Origin: Amblyomma americanum
Lineage: Eukaryota; Arthropoda; Arachnida; Ixodida; Ixodidae
DNA: 64,000 nt
NCBI RefSeq assembly: GCF_052857255.1
Contig: NC_135497.1
Location: forward strand, 119,984,744-120,048,743
Direction: 5' to 3'
Part shown: positions 11,531 to 22,259 of the stretch, in pieces
How the letters are laid out: each line of letters begins with the position of its first letter
How positions within the stretch are numbered: position 1 is the first letter of the stretch
Program-made: the position numbers and the translations under genes
Notes under the pieces: model-generated
What the model was told of the DNA's origin: nothing
Databases searched by the model: none
Seen by the model: only the letters and a program-made list of their open reading frames with translations

Positions 11531-12857
11531 CAACCTTTGTTCGGAAACTTCCGAGACTGAGTTAATTAAAAAAATGCATTTAAAATTGAAATCATTTGTG
11601 CAGTACCCCTTCGAAATAGTCTCCCTTACAGTGTATACAGAGCTTCCAACTCTTCTTGAGGTCGTGGAAATAGTTGGAAAACGCTTCTTTTGGCAGAGCT
11701 GTCAGCTCCTTTGTCGTGGCGTCTTGAATGGCCTCCATGCTCCCCATCCAGCGACCTTTTAAGGCTCTCTTCACACGAGGAAACAGAGAAAAATCGCACG
11801 GGGAGAGGTCAGGCGAGTATGACGGATGGGGAAGTACAGTAATGCCGTTCTTGACGAGAAATTTTGTCACGCTGAGAGCAGTGTGCGGCCTTGCGTTACC
11901 GTGGAGAAGGCTCCATTGTCCAGATACCCATAAGTAAGGCCGACGGCGTCGCAGTGCATCACGCATGTGTTGGAGCACGCGGATATAAAACTCCTGATAC
12001 ACCGCCTGCCCTTGTGGGACGAACTCGTGGTGTATGACACCTGTGGCATCGAAAAAAAAAAACTATCAGCATCATCTTTGTTTTGTTCTTCTGTCGCCGC
12101 ACCTTTCTCGACGCCGGAAAGCTTGTGGACCGCCATTCGGCGCCCTGCCTCTTTTTTGAGGACCCTATTGAAAGCAGCATGTTTCGTCTTCAGCAATGAT
12201 GCTGTCGACGAATACAGCATCCTCCTCTGCCTCGGAGAGCAAATCGGCACTCACTGATGCCCGTGTGTCCTCGTCCTGTGTGAGCGAGTGCGGCAGAAGT
12301 CTGACATTCAGTTTTCGTTTCCTCATGTTCTCACGCAAAATTTGGTGGCATGTTGTCTTACTAATTTCGAGAACATCTGATAGCGTGAGGACTGTAATGG
12401 TGCGGTCTTGCTGTACGATCTCCCTGATCCGAGCCACGTTGTTTTCATTCCATGAGGTTGAAGGGCGCCCCTGCCTTGTGTCGTCTTCCACCGACGTTCT
12501 CTCCGAAACGAACCTCATGTGCCACTTGAAAACTCGCGCCCGCGATAATGTATCGTTGCCGTAAGCGTCACGAAGGAGCTCTACGTCTGTGTGGCTGTCT
12601 TGCCAAGGTTCGCACAGAATTTTATGTTGATACGCTGTTCGAGGTGGACGTCCATCTCTCCACATTCACTCACAGTAGACTAGTGACAACGTATTTTTCT
12701 ACATGTAGGGCCATCTAGCGGCTGCCACAGTAATTAACATAAATAGCTAAGGTTAGCCCAAAACGATGGCGCTACGTATACGCACCAACATTTGTTTTGG
12801 GGAATCATTTCTAGAGAAGAAAATAAATCAGTCTCGAAAATTAACGGACAAAGCTTG
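11531..12857 (-). mobile_element. Complete but dead mariner element
   Basis: It is 1327 bp long, the usual mariner size. The ends are CAACCTTTGTTCGG at 11531 and, on the minus strand from 12857, CAAGCTTTGTCCG. Each continues into CGAGACTGA(G/T)TTA(A)TT about 20 bases in. TA is duplicated at 11529-11530 and 12858-12859. It lies inside LINE-B, whose reading frame is restored without it, so it inserted after that LINE. The transposase gene inside is broken (next entry). Confidence 0.88.
11592..12665 (-). pseudogene. Mariner transposase pseudogene
   Basis: The reading frame starts near 12665 (MWRDGRPP). It shows the N-terminal helix-turn-helix region with SRARVFKWHMRF and RQGRPSTSWNEN, then the first catalytic aspartate in AEDETCCF. 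It then shifts frame near 12165-12060. The next frame (12002-11592) has the second catalytic block as HGNARPHTA, where the family has HDNARPH, so this aspartate is a glycine. The third block is YSPDLSPCDFSLFP, the D34D-type position. Frameshifts plus the lost aspartate make it inactive. The enzyme would have cut and pasted its own TA-flanked element in the nucleus. Confidence 0.85.
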
Positions 12858-13362
12858 TAGTTCTACACTATGCTTCTTTTTCATTGAATTTATCCAATTT
12901 TTACCTTCCGCGTTTTTAACCTGTCGTTTAATGCTCTGTCTTGCTCCGTCCTCGTGTCTGGTATACTTACTGGTTAGCTTCCTAGTTCTTTTCCGCCATT
13001 GTGAGTCAACGCTATTTCTGTATAGGTATTTAAATACCTTAGCTGCCCACCTGTTATCGTCCAATTTCCTGAGGCGTTCTTCGTATAGTATTTTACTCTG
13101 AGCTTCCTGTGCTTTGACCGAAGCCCAGCCCAAATCCCCTTGTACAGAGGGACATGCGGCACGCGCGCCACGGAGTGACGTGCGCTGGAGGCGCTGCTTT
13201 GCGCTTGCCAAAGACGCGCGCTTCTCGAAAGCATGCATCGTTTGGCAAGAAATGGCAAAAATTGATTGAGCTATAGCGCCGAGGGTAATCGAGTTTTCTA
13301 AATTTCAACAACTGATCTGGCGAATACTAACGGCCCGCTACACATGTATGCAACTAGGCGTA

Positions 13363-13525
13363 CGTTAAAGATCCCCAGGTGGTCAAAATTATTCCGGAGC
13401 CCTCCACTACGGCACCTCTTTCCTCCTTTCTTCTTTCACTCCTTCCTTTATCCCTTCTCTCGCGGCTCGGCGGTGAGAGTTACTGCGCCCTTTCCTTCCC
13501 TCAAAACCAATATTTTTTTTTTCTC
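13363..13525 (+). repeat. Ruka-like SINE, long subfamily, 5'-truncated
   Basis: It starts within the body at ACGTTAAAGATCCCCAGGTG, continues through TCCGGAGCCCTCCACTACGG and a T/C-rich stretch, and ends in CAAAACCAATA plus a T run. The layout equals the 3' half of the copy at 26076-26387. The tRNA-like head is missing, as expected for incomplete reverse transcription. Confidence 0.7.
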
Positions 13526-14344
13526 TGATGTCCGCCAGCGTCTGTATTACTATGCCCCCGAAGCGATCTTTATGCGCTGGTATGGTGGTACGCTGGTATG
13601 CGCTGGTATGATGGCGCCAGTAGCGCACCACATCGCCAGCGCCGCCTCGTGGCACTCGCCGCGTTTAACCGGACGCTCAGTCACAGCCGGTCTCTCGAGG
13701 GGAGCGCGCGACCCCCTCGAGTCTGGCCGTGGTGGACCTGCGCCTTCCACCATGCCTGATGCGTTTGCGTCAGACCGGCCGCATAGCAGACGCGCACTGA
13801 CTGCGATGCCATTCTAAGTCAACGCCTGCTTCTCTGCGGATTTCAACGCATTGAAAGCCTTGACGCCACCGCTGCTACATTTAGTTTCAGTGTCTTTGAG
13901 GTTGGGCTGATCAACGATTCCGAGTAACCATGATTGTTTTGCAGTCCCGACGGCACTGCAATATCTGGCAGCGCAGTTGAGCTTATTGAGATTAATTAAG
14001 TACCTTTACAGTTTGAGAAACAAGTATCTGATTGGCTCAGATAATGAAATCAGCTGTGTAATTTACATCCACTGTGACATCCACGATGTGAATGGTCGGC
14101 TAGAATTGCGACACATACACACATCAGATGATAGGGCTCTACATCCTGCATGCAGGGTCGACAATGCTTTACTTTGTGTATCCCCGTCAGAGAAGCATAG
14201 TTCTAAGCATACAAAAATACGATGGGTTTCTTGTTAAGTATCTTCCACAGTTAGAGGACTTTCATTTCAGGAATTTCATGAAGACACCAATTGCATGAAT
14301 TATTTTGGTCGTATTTTTCTTTTGGTAAACACTTAACTCTAAAA
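13526..14344. other. Intergenic, nothing identified
   Basis: GC-rich near 13600-13800, where a CGCTGGTATG motif repeats between 13573 and 13609, then AT-rich. No domain is recognised in the short open frames. Confidence 0.5.
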
Positions 14345-14585
14345 AGGCCGCCGCGGTGGCTCAGTGGTTATGGTGCTCAGCTGCTGACCCAAATGACTCG
14401 GGTTCGATCCTGGTTGCGGCGGTCGCACTTCGATGAAGGCAAAATTCTACAGGCCCGCGTACTGCGCGATATCAGTGCACGTTAAAGAACCTCAAGCGGT
14501 TGAAATAACCTGGAACCTCCTGCTATGGCGCCCCTTATAGTCTGAGTTGCATTGGGACGATAAACCCCATTAAAATCAAAAGATT
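14345..14585 (+). repeat. Ruka-like SINE
   Basis: Full-length layout: head GCCGCCGCGGTGGCTCAGTGG with the A box, a B box GGGTTCGATCCTGG about 45 bases later, the body motif GTGCACGTTAAAGAACC, and the end TTGGGACGATAAACCCCATT. Diverged from the other copies. No clear target duplication was found. Confidence 0.85.
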
Positions 14586-15959
14586 AATTCCAGAAATTAA
14601 GTGTTTAGCGATGTTGTGAAATCCAAGAAATATATAGAGGAAAATTTGAACCACTCTATTTTTCTTTTTATTCGTCCAGAACAGAATTTAAGATCTCAGA
14701 AATGCAACAAATAAAGATACAAAATTTTAAAGCACTGTAGGAAATAAAATGATGCAAATAAATACATAAAAGCTTAGGTGAAACAATGTGAAAAACGACA
14801 TAAGCACCCTCAGAAGTACGACGTCGCTCCCACAGCATACACATAGGCACGAAAAAAAAAATCTAGAAACAAAATTGACACGCTGAACCAGAGATGAGCA
14901 TAACAAAAGAAGACAAACTTCAGATGCTAGCTCCAAGAACTTCACCGTAGACCATTTCTTGTGACTGACTGAGCGCATTCCTTCCCTCTACATGAAGATA
15001 TAAAGCAACTCCTACCAACGATGGCACATTCAAAACACCCCAGTCAGTGTAAACCCTTTCACACTCGTGAATTTAATTCCACAGTGCACTCATTTCCAGC
15101 AGACCCTCTGTGCATGAGCGAGCATGCACGATGTCCAAGGAAAGCGCTAAAATATATTCAGTACCTTGACTGCAGTGTTTTTATAGTTGTTATGACATTG
15201 GTAAACACAGCAGTAGGTTGAGCACCCATAATTATCCAAGTTTGTTTTCGCCTTCGGACGAAACAGTTCACCGCTCGCCTCGCTCACAGCAAACTGAACC
15301 AGAGAGCTGCGTTGGCTGCGTCCACCTTTCACCACCCCTGTTAACCGGGTTGCGCCACTCGCGCGCGGCAGACTGCAGCGCACGGAGCCTATACCTCAAG
15401 AAGACTATAAAACAAAATTTAAATGGCAGGCTTTCTTGAAACACCTGAGATAAGCTCCAAGCTCACATAACGCTCGAGTCGCCTGGAATGCGCTGGACGC
15501 TGTTTCTTCGGTTGTTCAATCCACACGGCGCAAGCACCATCGGTGCTGCAAAACTGCAAACTTTTATGAGATGAACTTAAGGTTACTGTTTGTATTCACA
15601 GCTATAGGACCAGATAGCACTGCGCATTATTGACATCAGAAGACAGCATTTCATTCTGTTAACGAAGGACCCGAACAATGAAGTCTAACTTCGGCGCACA
15701 TGATGCACAGCCTAGCTCACCGTTACCGTTGTGTTCGTTAGACCTAAGAGACGTTTCCAAAATTGTGTCTCGCGCCTATAGTCAGTAGGCAGGGCAGCGA
15801 CATATGTAGTGAATACTCGAGGACACATCACGCTCTAATCCCTACATAAATGCTTCTCGTGCGTGGTAATCATGGAAGAAAACAGCAGACGTGGTCTGCA
15901 GTGAGATCTCGCTGTGAATATCAGCAGTCCGAGCTGAAAGAAAAGACGTCAGAGCAGTG
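14586..15959. other. Intergenic, nothing identified
   Basis: AT-rich between 14590 and 15010, mixed composition afterwards. No repeat head or conserved exon was seen. Confidence 0.5.
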
Positions 15960-17140
15960 AGCGCGGCATTTACCCATCGTGCTGGCGGATGAAGTTGACT
16001 GAAACATCAAGGTACCTCCCGCAGCGAGTTCCCAGCCTCTTTTCGGGCAGAACCCGAGCGGTGGCGAGACGCGAGAACCGACGGCGGCTGGTTGCGGTCC
16101 TCCGCGGCACAGGACAAAGTGGGCGAGCAAAGCCGTCCCGCAGGGGCATAAACAAGCGGGGGAGCACAGGAATTTTTCGGCATAAAGCAGGGCCACTTTT
16201 TCGCGGAATCTGCCGCGCTAATCTGTCAAGCGCGCCTCCCGCGCGCGGGGCGAGGACCCTCCTGCGTCTCGCCGGCAGCGACAGCGAGAGCGGTGCCCGT
16301 GACACGCATCACAAGTGACGCGTCGCGGCGGCTCCTTCCTTCCCAGCCCTTTTCAGCGCCTCATTTTTCCGAGGCGGCCGCCCTCGCGGCGCGAGAAACG
16401 GAAGTGAAACTGAAGCGCCTCCCCAGCTCGTGACGAGGGACGTGACCGGGCATCCAAATCGCGCCGCTGACCCCGGCGACCAGCGTGACCGTTCGAAAAC
16501 GCGAGGCGGGTGCAGCACTGCTGCGGGACAGCTTGCGCCAGCATGCAGCGCGAGAGTAAATCGTTGACCTTTCCCCTCGCCCGGCTTCGGATGGGCCGGC
16601 TGCTCCTTTCACAACTTCGGCGGCCCCCTGGCGGCACTCTCTCGCTGGGAGCAACGCTTTCGCTAATGCCAGGTTTCGCGTGGCTTTCATTACGCGGGCG
16701 CTCCAGCCGCCCCGAGGAGGGGGAACAGGTTCAGTAACTGACATTGCGCACCTTTGCAAATACTGCCGATTGTCCTTCACGGCCTCTTCCTCGGAGCTCG
16801 ATACCCTGCTATCGCGGCCATCTCCGGCGCCATGAAGCATCGCCAGCGCCGCCACCTCGGGCATTATGTGCGCGTCGCACTATCATCACGGCCGCCGCCG
16901 CCACGATCACCGAGGGCCGATAGGCAGACGAATAGAGAGAAAAAGAAATGGAAAAAAAACCAAATAAACTCGCGTGTGATGTCAGGTTTCCAATTACACC
17001 ATTGATGCTTCCAGCGTACACCACGCGATAGAGTTATATACGCGCGCCTTTGCCCGTTCGTGCGATCAAAGGAAGTTGACCGATGCAGCGTCGCTCACGA
17101 CGGCACGCATTGAACCAGCGCCTTGACGCGGTAAGCGAAA
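15960..17140. promoter_or_regulatory. GC- and CpG-rich block, possible promoter region
   Basis: By eye the base composition rises sharply and CpG is frequent from about 16000 to 16920. Long open frames appear on both strands at once (for example 15970-16305 minus against 15989-16318 plus), which is what high GC gives by chance. At 17031-17040 there is a TATA-like GTTATATACG. At 17083 an ATG opens a short frame that meets a good splice donor, GCG|GTAAGC, at about 17130. This could be a first exon on the plus strand, but no following exon was found. Confidence 0.22.
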
Positions 17141-17773
17141 CGGAAACGAGCCGCCGGCTCTTTCACCGCACCGGAACAATGGGCCTGTGTTGGGGTGTGC
17201 TGCAACAGAGGAAAATTATTTCCGAGTTCGAGCCGCAGTTGGAAGAGCGTGCTGTAAAGGGTCATGCTGCGAGCTAACTGCTAAGGCATGGCAGACAACT
17301 TCGACTGCTTCAAGCTTCTACGCTGCTGCTCTGGCATCATGTGCCCAAACGAGCGTACGTAGGCGCACTAGGGGCGTGCGTCGTATCCTCTAGAGCTTAA
17401 CGCTGCCCGGCGCCAAGTTTGGCAGTGAAGTAGAGCTACCAAACGGCGCTGATAACTTGTCACGTGTTTAGCGAAATTGTTTCATGCTGGCGTCAACACT
17501 CATGGCGCAACCGTAACTTGCAATCATGAAATTTGCAGTCTTCAAAGCTGCGATTAGCAACACTAGACGGCGCGGTTGGCTGATGTTTCCAATGGTTAAT
17601 AAAGTTTGGTGCACTACGTGATGTGATATCGAACAGAGATAATCAACCAGAACAGGCTCCGCGCCTCGTTCGTATGTCGAAGGCCGCACGCTCGAGCGTT
17701 GTTGCTAACCTTTGAGCGGCTTTTACGAGCACCTCAAAAGCAGGATGCCTTGCGCAACTATAGCCTAGCTTTA

Positions 17774-18010
17774 GTTTGGTTTGTTTTATGGTGGTTTAAC
17801 GTCCCAAAGCGACTCAGGCTATGAGAGACGCCGTAGTGAAGGGTTCCGGAAATTTCGACCACCTGGCGTTCTTTCACGTGCACTGACATCGCACAGTACA
17901 CGGGCCTCTAGAATTTCGCCTCCATCGAAATTCGACCGCCGCGGCCGGGATCGAGCCCGCGTCTTTTGGGCCAGCAGCCGAGCGCCGTAACCACTATGCC
18001 ACATCGGCGG
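17774..18010 (-). repeat. Ruka-like SINE with target duplication
   Basis: On the minus strand it runs from GCCGCCGATGTGGCATAGTGG through the B box GGCTCGATCCCGG and the body to TTTGGGACGTTAAACC and a short tail. The 16-bp duplication CTATAGCCTAGCTTTA is perfect at 17758-17773 and 18011-18026. This proves retroposition as a unit and suggests a fairly recent insertion. Confidence 0.92.
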
Positions 18011-18026
18011 CTATAGCCTAGCTTTA

Positions 18027-18599
18027 AAAACAATACAAAAAGGCACCTGCGTAAACCTAACGGATTGCTGTCGCATGTCCTCGCGCGAAAGTGTCAGTTT
18101 CTTTGATGAATTAAGAAACTACCAAGTAGGGTCAAAATGTTATACATGCGTGAGGTTAACAGTTAGAAATTAATACGGCGTAAAAATAAACCTCTGTCTC
18201 GCCTGATTTCGGACGTCCTGCTTCGATACTGAAGCAGTGAAGAAAATGCACAAATTTTCAAGATCTACCGGCGGCATCAGGGACTAGTTTGAACATACCA
18301 TGCTTGCTTGCTTGGCTGTTTACTTACTGCTTGCGAAGCCGGAGCTTTAATAATTGTGCTTGAAAATCCGCAATTTCGAGCAAGTTTGACCTTTGGAGCA
18401 GATATATAGTGCAGAAATAAAAGAGCTTCACCTTTAAGAGCAGAACGCGATAGCGTTTTCGGGCCCCGTTCGCATCGCGTGCTCAGCGCTCACACACCTA
18501 CCTAATTCCTAATTAGCATACTCATAATTACTCATGCACGCATCAGTACATGTCTCTGAGGCAGTTCACTAAGTCAAAGGCCATGACGTATTCACTATG
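18027..18599. other. Intergenic, nothing identified
   Basis: AT-rich sequence between a SINE and the 3' end of LINE-A, with no supported feature. Confidence 0.5.
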
Positions 18600-18927
18600 G
18601 GTTGTGCTATGTTGTGCTGGGTTTTATGGAACATAGGCAACTATGGCCATCACACGCCAAACACAAGGTTAAAAAAGATGGTTTAGCAGAATAAATGGAC
18701 TATAATTTATCATATTTATAGTTTAAGACATCTGCTCTCTTTAAGAACCCAAAAACACGTGACAAATCAAACAACCCTTGAAGGTATTGGTGAGCGCTAC
18801 CAAAATACGGAAAGGGACGAACCAATATCTTGAAGGATGCATTTCCAACTAGCCCCTGTTGTAGCTCTTTTGAAATCAAACAAATGCAACTTCACCCAAG
18901 AGGAACACTGGGCGTAAAGGAATGTGT

Positions 18928-19152
18928 TCATTGTAAAAAGAAGCGCAATATTTCTTGATCAGTGTTTCCAAGTTTTGCGTGCGAGAATAAGACGTGGTTT
19001 GCTGTGAGTTTATCTCCACATTTTTCACATGTGGGTTTGTCTTGTTTCGTCAACAAAAAATTACATGTCAGGTGTGTGTGTCCAATGCGAAGACGACATA
19101 AGATAACGTCTATGGAACGTTCTTGATGCCTGCATGATTTCCATTCTCCCAA
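18928..19152 (-). pseudogene. LINE-A ORF2 C-terminal zinc tail
   Basis: The frame reads DVILCRLRIGHTHLTCNFLL, then CEKCGDKLTANHVLF. The C-x2-C...H spacing after an LCRLRIGHT block is the usual end of RNase H-bearing LINE ORF2 proteins, thought to help bind the template RNA. The expected last cysteine of the motif is not evident. It continues directly from the RNase H remnant to the right. Confidence 0.75.
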
Positions 19153-19199
19153 GATGGGTTTTACGAAGCAGTCTGTCGTTTATTTCGTTTTCCCAAATC

Positions 19200-19600
19200 G
19201 CTTGTCATTTGTACTTCAATTTAGTGAGCATTAACTCCATGCAGTCTCTATGGGGTATGTTCACTTTCTTGATTTCACCGCTGCAAGCTCGTGAAGCTCA
19301 TGTGTCTGCTCTCTCATTTCCCTCAGTCCCGACGTGGCTTGGTAGCCAGCAGAATATTATTATGTGTCATGTGCTGTGAATTGTTTGGCACTGTATGATG
19401 CTTCCGACTAAGTGTTCAACTGCGTTTCTAGAATGGAGTGCATGGAGTAGGCTCAGTGAATCAATGTTGATTACGTTGTTTTCGGTATTGTATTTCATTA
19501 TTCTGCCTACAGCTACACATACAGCATAACATTGGGCAGTGAAAATTTATGCACATTTGGGCAGCGTTGCTATTTTTGCTCCTTTCTCCTCGCACTGCAG
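19200..19600 (-). pseudogene. LINE-A RNase H remnant
   Basis: The clearest block on the minus strand, near 19355-19300, is FCWLPSHVGTEGNERADT. This is the fourth RNase H motif with the histidine and the final aspartate, followed by an in-frame stop. Earlier motifs are too eroded to place exactly. RNase H would remove the RNA template strand after target-primed reverse transcription. Confidence 0.65.
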
Positions 19601-19649
19601 CACTCCCGACATATTTTCTAGATGTTCAGCCATCAGTGTAAAATTCTAT

Positions 19650-22250
19650 GTAGTTTGCATATTTTTGTTCAAGAGTCAGTTACTCCTGTAGTATACGTTC
19701 GTGTGGTGTTTGCTTTTTACGAAAGTGAGCCAGTGTGAAGCCACACACAGCGGGAAGGCTGCACCATGGCGCCAGTGGATCGTGTCTTGGAGCAATATCA
19801 GGTAGGGCCTCTTGCAATCTTAACTCTTGGCATTTACCTTCAAGGCCTAGTAACAAAGAACGGATCAAATGAGGTATATTATTGAAGAGAGTCTTGGAAG
19901 AGCACTTTCTAACTATGGGGTAAGAGAGGTGTTTCGGTAGGGACCTTATTTTCAGCACGTGTGCGCATTGCTCTCCTGTCTGAGTGGCGGTTTATTTGTT
20001 TCGACATAAAGACTATTTACGGGAGATGTTCTGTATGCGCCAGTTGAGAGACACCACCCTAGGTTTTGTACTGGATCCAGTAGTTCAGGGTCCGATGGTC
20101 TCGCTGACCCATATACTACACATCAATAATCTAAGGTCAGTGCTTGAAGTCTGGTTCCATCGAAGGGGGGTCTGTAGTAATTCAAGCACAAATGGAGAGG
20201 GAAATAAAGTTGGAGAGAGAGAGAGAAAAGCTGCAGGCAGCCTGTTTTAAACATCGTTTTATACGAAGGCGAGGAATCATTTTTAAAGGTCGTTGTTTGC
20301 TCTATTTATGTCACAGACCTGAAACAAACGACCTGAAACGCTCTGCCAGTGTGCTCGTGGTTGCGTAGCCTTGGAGCTGAGCGGCGAGCTCTGGACTGGT
20401 TCGGTGTGAGGGCATGGGTTTCCCTTTTTCTACCACCCTCTGTGTACTGCAGCCAACTTTTTATTTTTCTCCGTCTCGGGCTTTAGAAAACATGTTAATG
20501 ATTCTTAGTAAAAATTTTCGAAACGATAAAGAAGAAATGTTTCGAGCACCACTGACAAAAAGAACCTCCCAGACTCCCCGAAGCACTGTCCAAGGTAGAG
20601 ATTGTTACAGAGCGATAAACTTATAAAAGAAAAGTCGTGAGAGTACTTAGAGTATGTTGAGGGATCAGGAGATCGTTTATGTGAGGCAGGAATGTGAGTT
20701 TCGTGTCAAACGTAATGTCTAGAAATTGGTGTTCATTTTTTACAGGTAATTCGGTTTTGCATCGATGTACGGTGGGGTCAGTCTTTAGGACTCGTTTGAG
20801 CGAGAACAGAAGATCCACTGCTTTCTGTGCGGAGAACTGGAATCCCCTCCTATCTGGCCATGTCACTATAATGTTTACTGTAAACTGTACTGGTCTCTCG
20901 TACGTTGATACGTTGGAAAATGTGCAGGCTATCTGCAGATCGTCAACACAGGCTAAATACATTATGCATTTGGGGACTATTTTGGGAATGGAATTCATTT
21001 TTACAACAAAGAGTGTTGCGCTTAACTTATACACTCCTGAGGTATCCCACTCTCCTGAACGAAGTTCCTCGAAAGGGCCAACCTTAGGCGTACATGAAAT
21101 GAACGATTGGATAGGAAGTCATCCAATCCGCTCTATATCCTTCCCAGGGTGCATAGGTCCCCTAGGTTGCGGAGGATTCCGAACCTCCAGGTTGTGTCGC
21201 ATATGCTTTCTTCATATCGAAGACGGCAAGACTTGTCTGTGTATAAATGCTTTTCGGAGAATATTTTCAAGCCGTACAAGATGGTCGGATGTTAAATGCC
21301 GAGAATTTCACGGGATTCTAGAACAACGTTAATCTATTATTGAGAACACTTTCAAAAGATTTGGCGAGACAGGTTATGAGGGCTATAGGCTTATAACTAC
21401 TAGGGAAGGTTGGTGGCTTCCCAGGTTTCAGGAATGACACTATAACGGCTCTTTTCCGCTCCTCAGGTATTTTTCTTTTGTTAATATTTTGTTAGAGTTT
21501 AAGAAGTGCCTCTACTGCATGCCGGGAAAGATGGGCCATCATTTCACAGTGTGTTCCGTCGGGTCCTGAAGCAGTTTTTTCACCGGCAGACAGCACTCTT
21601 GATCTCTTTGATAGTAATTAGACTGTTTTACGGTTCGTTAGGCAATCAACTTTTGAAAGTCTGTTTTTCAGCTAAGTTTTTTTTTGTTTTAAAAGTGAGT
21701 GTGTGTAGTGTGAAGAACTAGAAACTGCAGTGAAGTGCTCCCCTAATGTGTCTGCCCATTCCCCAATACTTCTTTGTGCATCAGGTATTGTCAAAAGTAT
21801 GAATTGTTAAAGGTGAGTAGCTGCCAATTTGTTTTTGAACCTGCTCCAACAATTGTTTCGATGTGGTTTAACTGTTTATAGAAAACACACGTTTGCCATG
21901 ATGTATTCTCGGCATTGCGCCGAATATATCGTGATTGTGGTCTCGCTTTTTTGAAAATTTTTAGGTTCTCTTGCATTGAAAACCTGTGAAAGATTTGCCC
22001 AGTTTCATTTTGTTTCTTTTTCGGTCCTCTACCTTCTTTGCTATACAAAACCTTATGGTTTTGTGGAACCACTCCCGAAGACGGAGGAAGTGCTTGGCCT
22101 GCAGCAGTGATGATACAGGTCGTGAACATTTCGTTGAATTCATAGACACTAAGGTCATCCGAAAATATTTTCTCCAGAGATGACTTTTCTTGAAACAGTG
22201 CACAGACTGCAACATGGAGCTTCAGGCGGCGTGGTTTGCTTAGGGTGATT
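19650..22250 (-). pseudogene. LINE-A reverse transcriptase pseudogene
   Basis: Several RT blocks can be read, in changing frames. Finger region: PPTFPSSYKPIALITCLAKS near 21420-21360. First catalytic block: LAVFDMKKAYATTWRFGILR near 21220. FLSNRSFHVRL follows near 21100. The catalytic box is YLACVDDLQIACTF near 20960-20920, where CVDD replaces the common YADD. The thumb side reads WPDRRGFQFSAQK, then HQFLDITFDTKLTFLPHI at 20870-20700. A pre-RT stretch at 22215-21830 has LREWFHKTIRFC and RYIRRNAENTSWQ. The number of frame changes rules out activity. Confidence 0.78.
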
Positions 22251-22259
22251 AATGACGTT

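Larger units (their letters stand above)
11040..13130 (-). mobile_element. LINE-B: 3' part of a non-LTR retrotransposon, split by mariner
   Basis: On the minus strand, the right part (about 13130-12860) reads ILYEERLRKLDDNRW and later QSIKRQVKN. The left part (11528 downwards) reads YRYWKQIRKEAFYESSRG, then a cysteine/histidine tail CAVCGKSVETIEHLIL. The two parts join in one frame if the mariner and one TA are removed. The tail C-x2-C-x7-H-x4-C is typical of the end of LINE ORF2. A 3' UTR runs to about 11040. The 5' end is truncated and no RT core remains here. Confidence 0.7.
10784..13320. mobile_element. Composite element with about 190-bp terminal inverted repeats
   Basis: The arm at 10784-10985, on the plus strand, matches the arm at 13320-13128 read on the minus strand. 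Shared blocks in order are ATCAGTT, AAATTTAGAAAAC, CTCGGCGCT, GAAAAGCGCGCGTCTTTGGC (with G in place of A in the right arm) and GGCTGG. The arms face inward and flank a LINE tail (LINE-B) that carries a mariner. The simplest reading is a fold-back or long-TIR DNA element invaded by a LINE, which was then invaded by mariner. Target duplication was not resolved. Confidence 0.5.

Noticed and set aside
16361..16864. 167-codon minus-strand frame
   Set aside because: Same reason: a GC-rich block with simultaneous frames on the other strand and no domain.
20694..21332. The longest plain open frame in the window (212 codons, plus strand)
   Set aside because: It lies exactly antisense to the LINE-A reverse transcriptase, whose conserved blocks are on the minus strand. 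No domain is seen in the plus frame.
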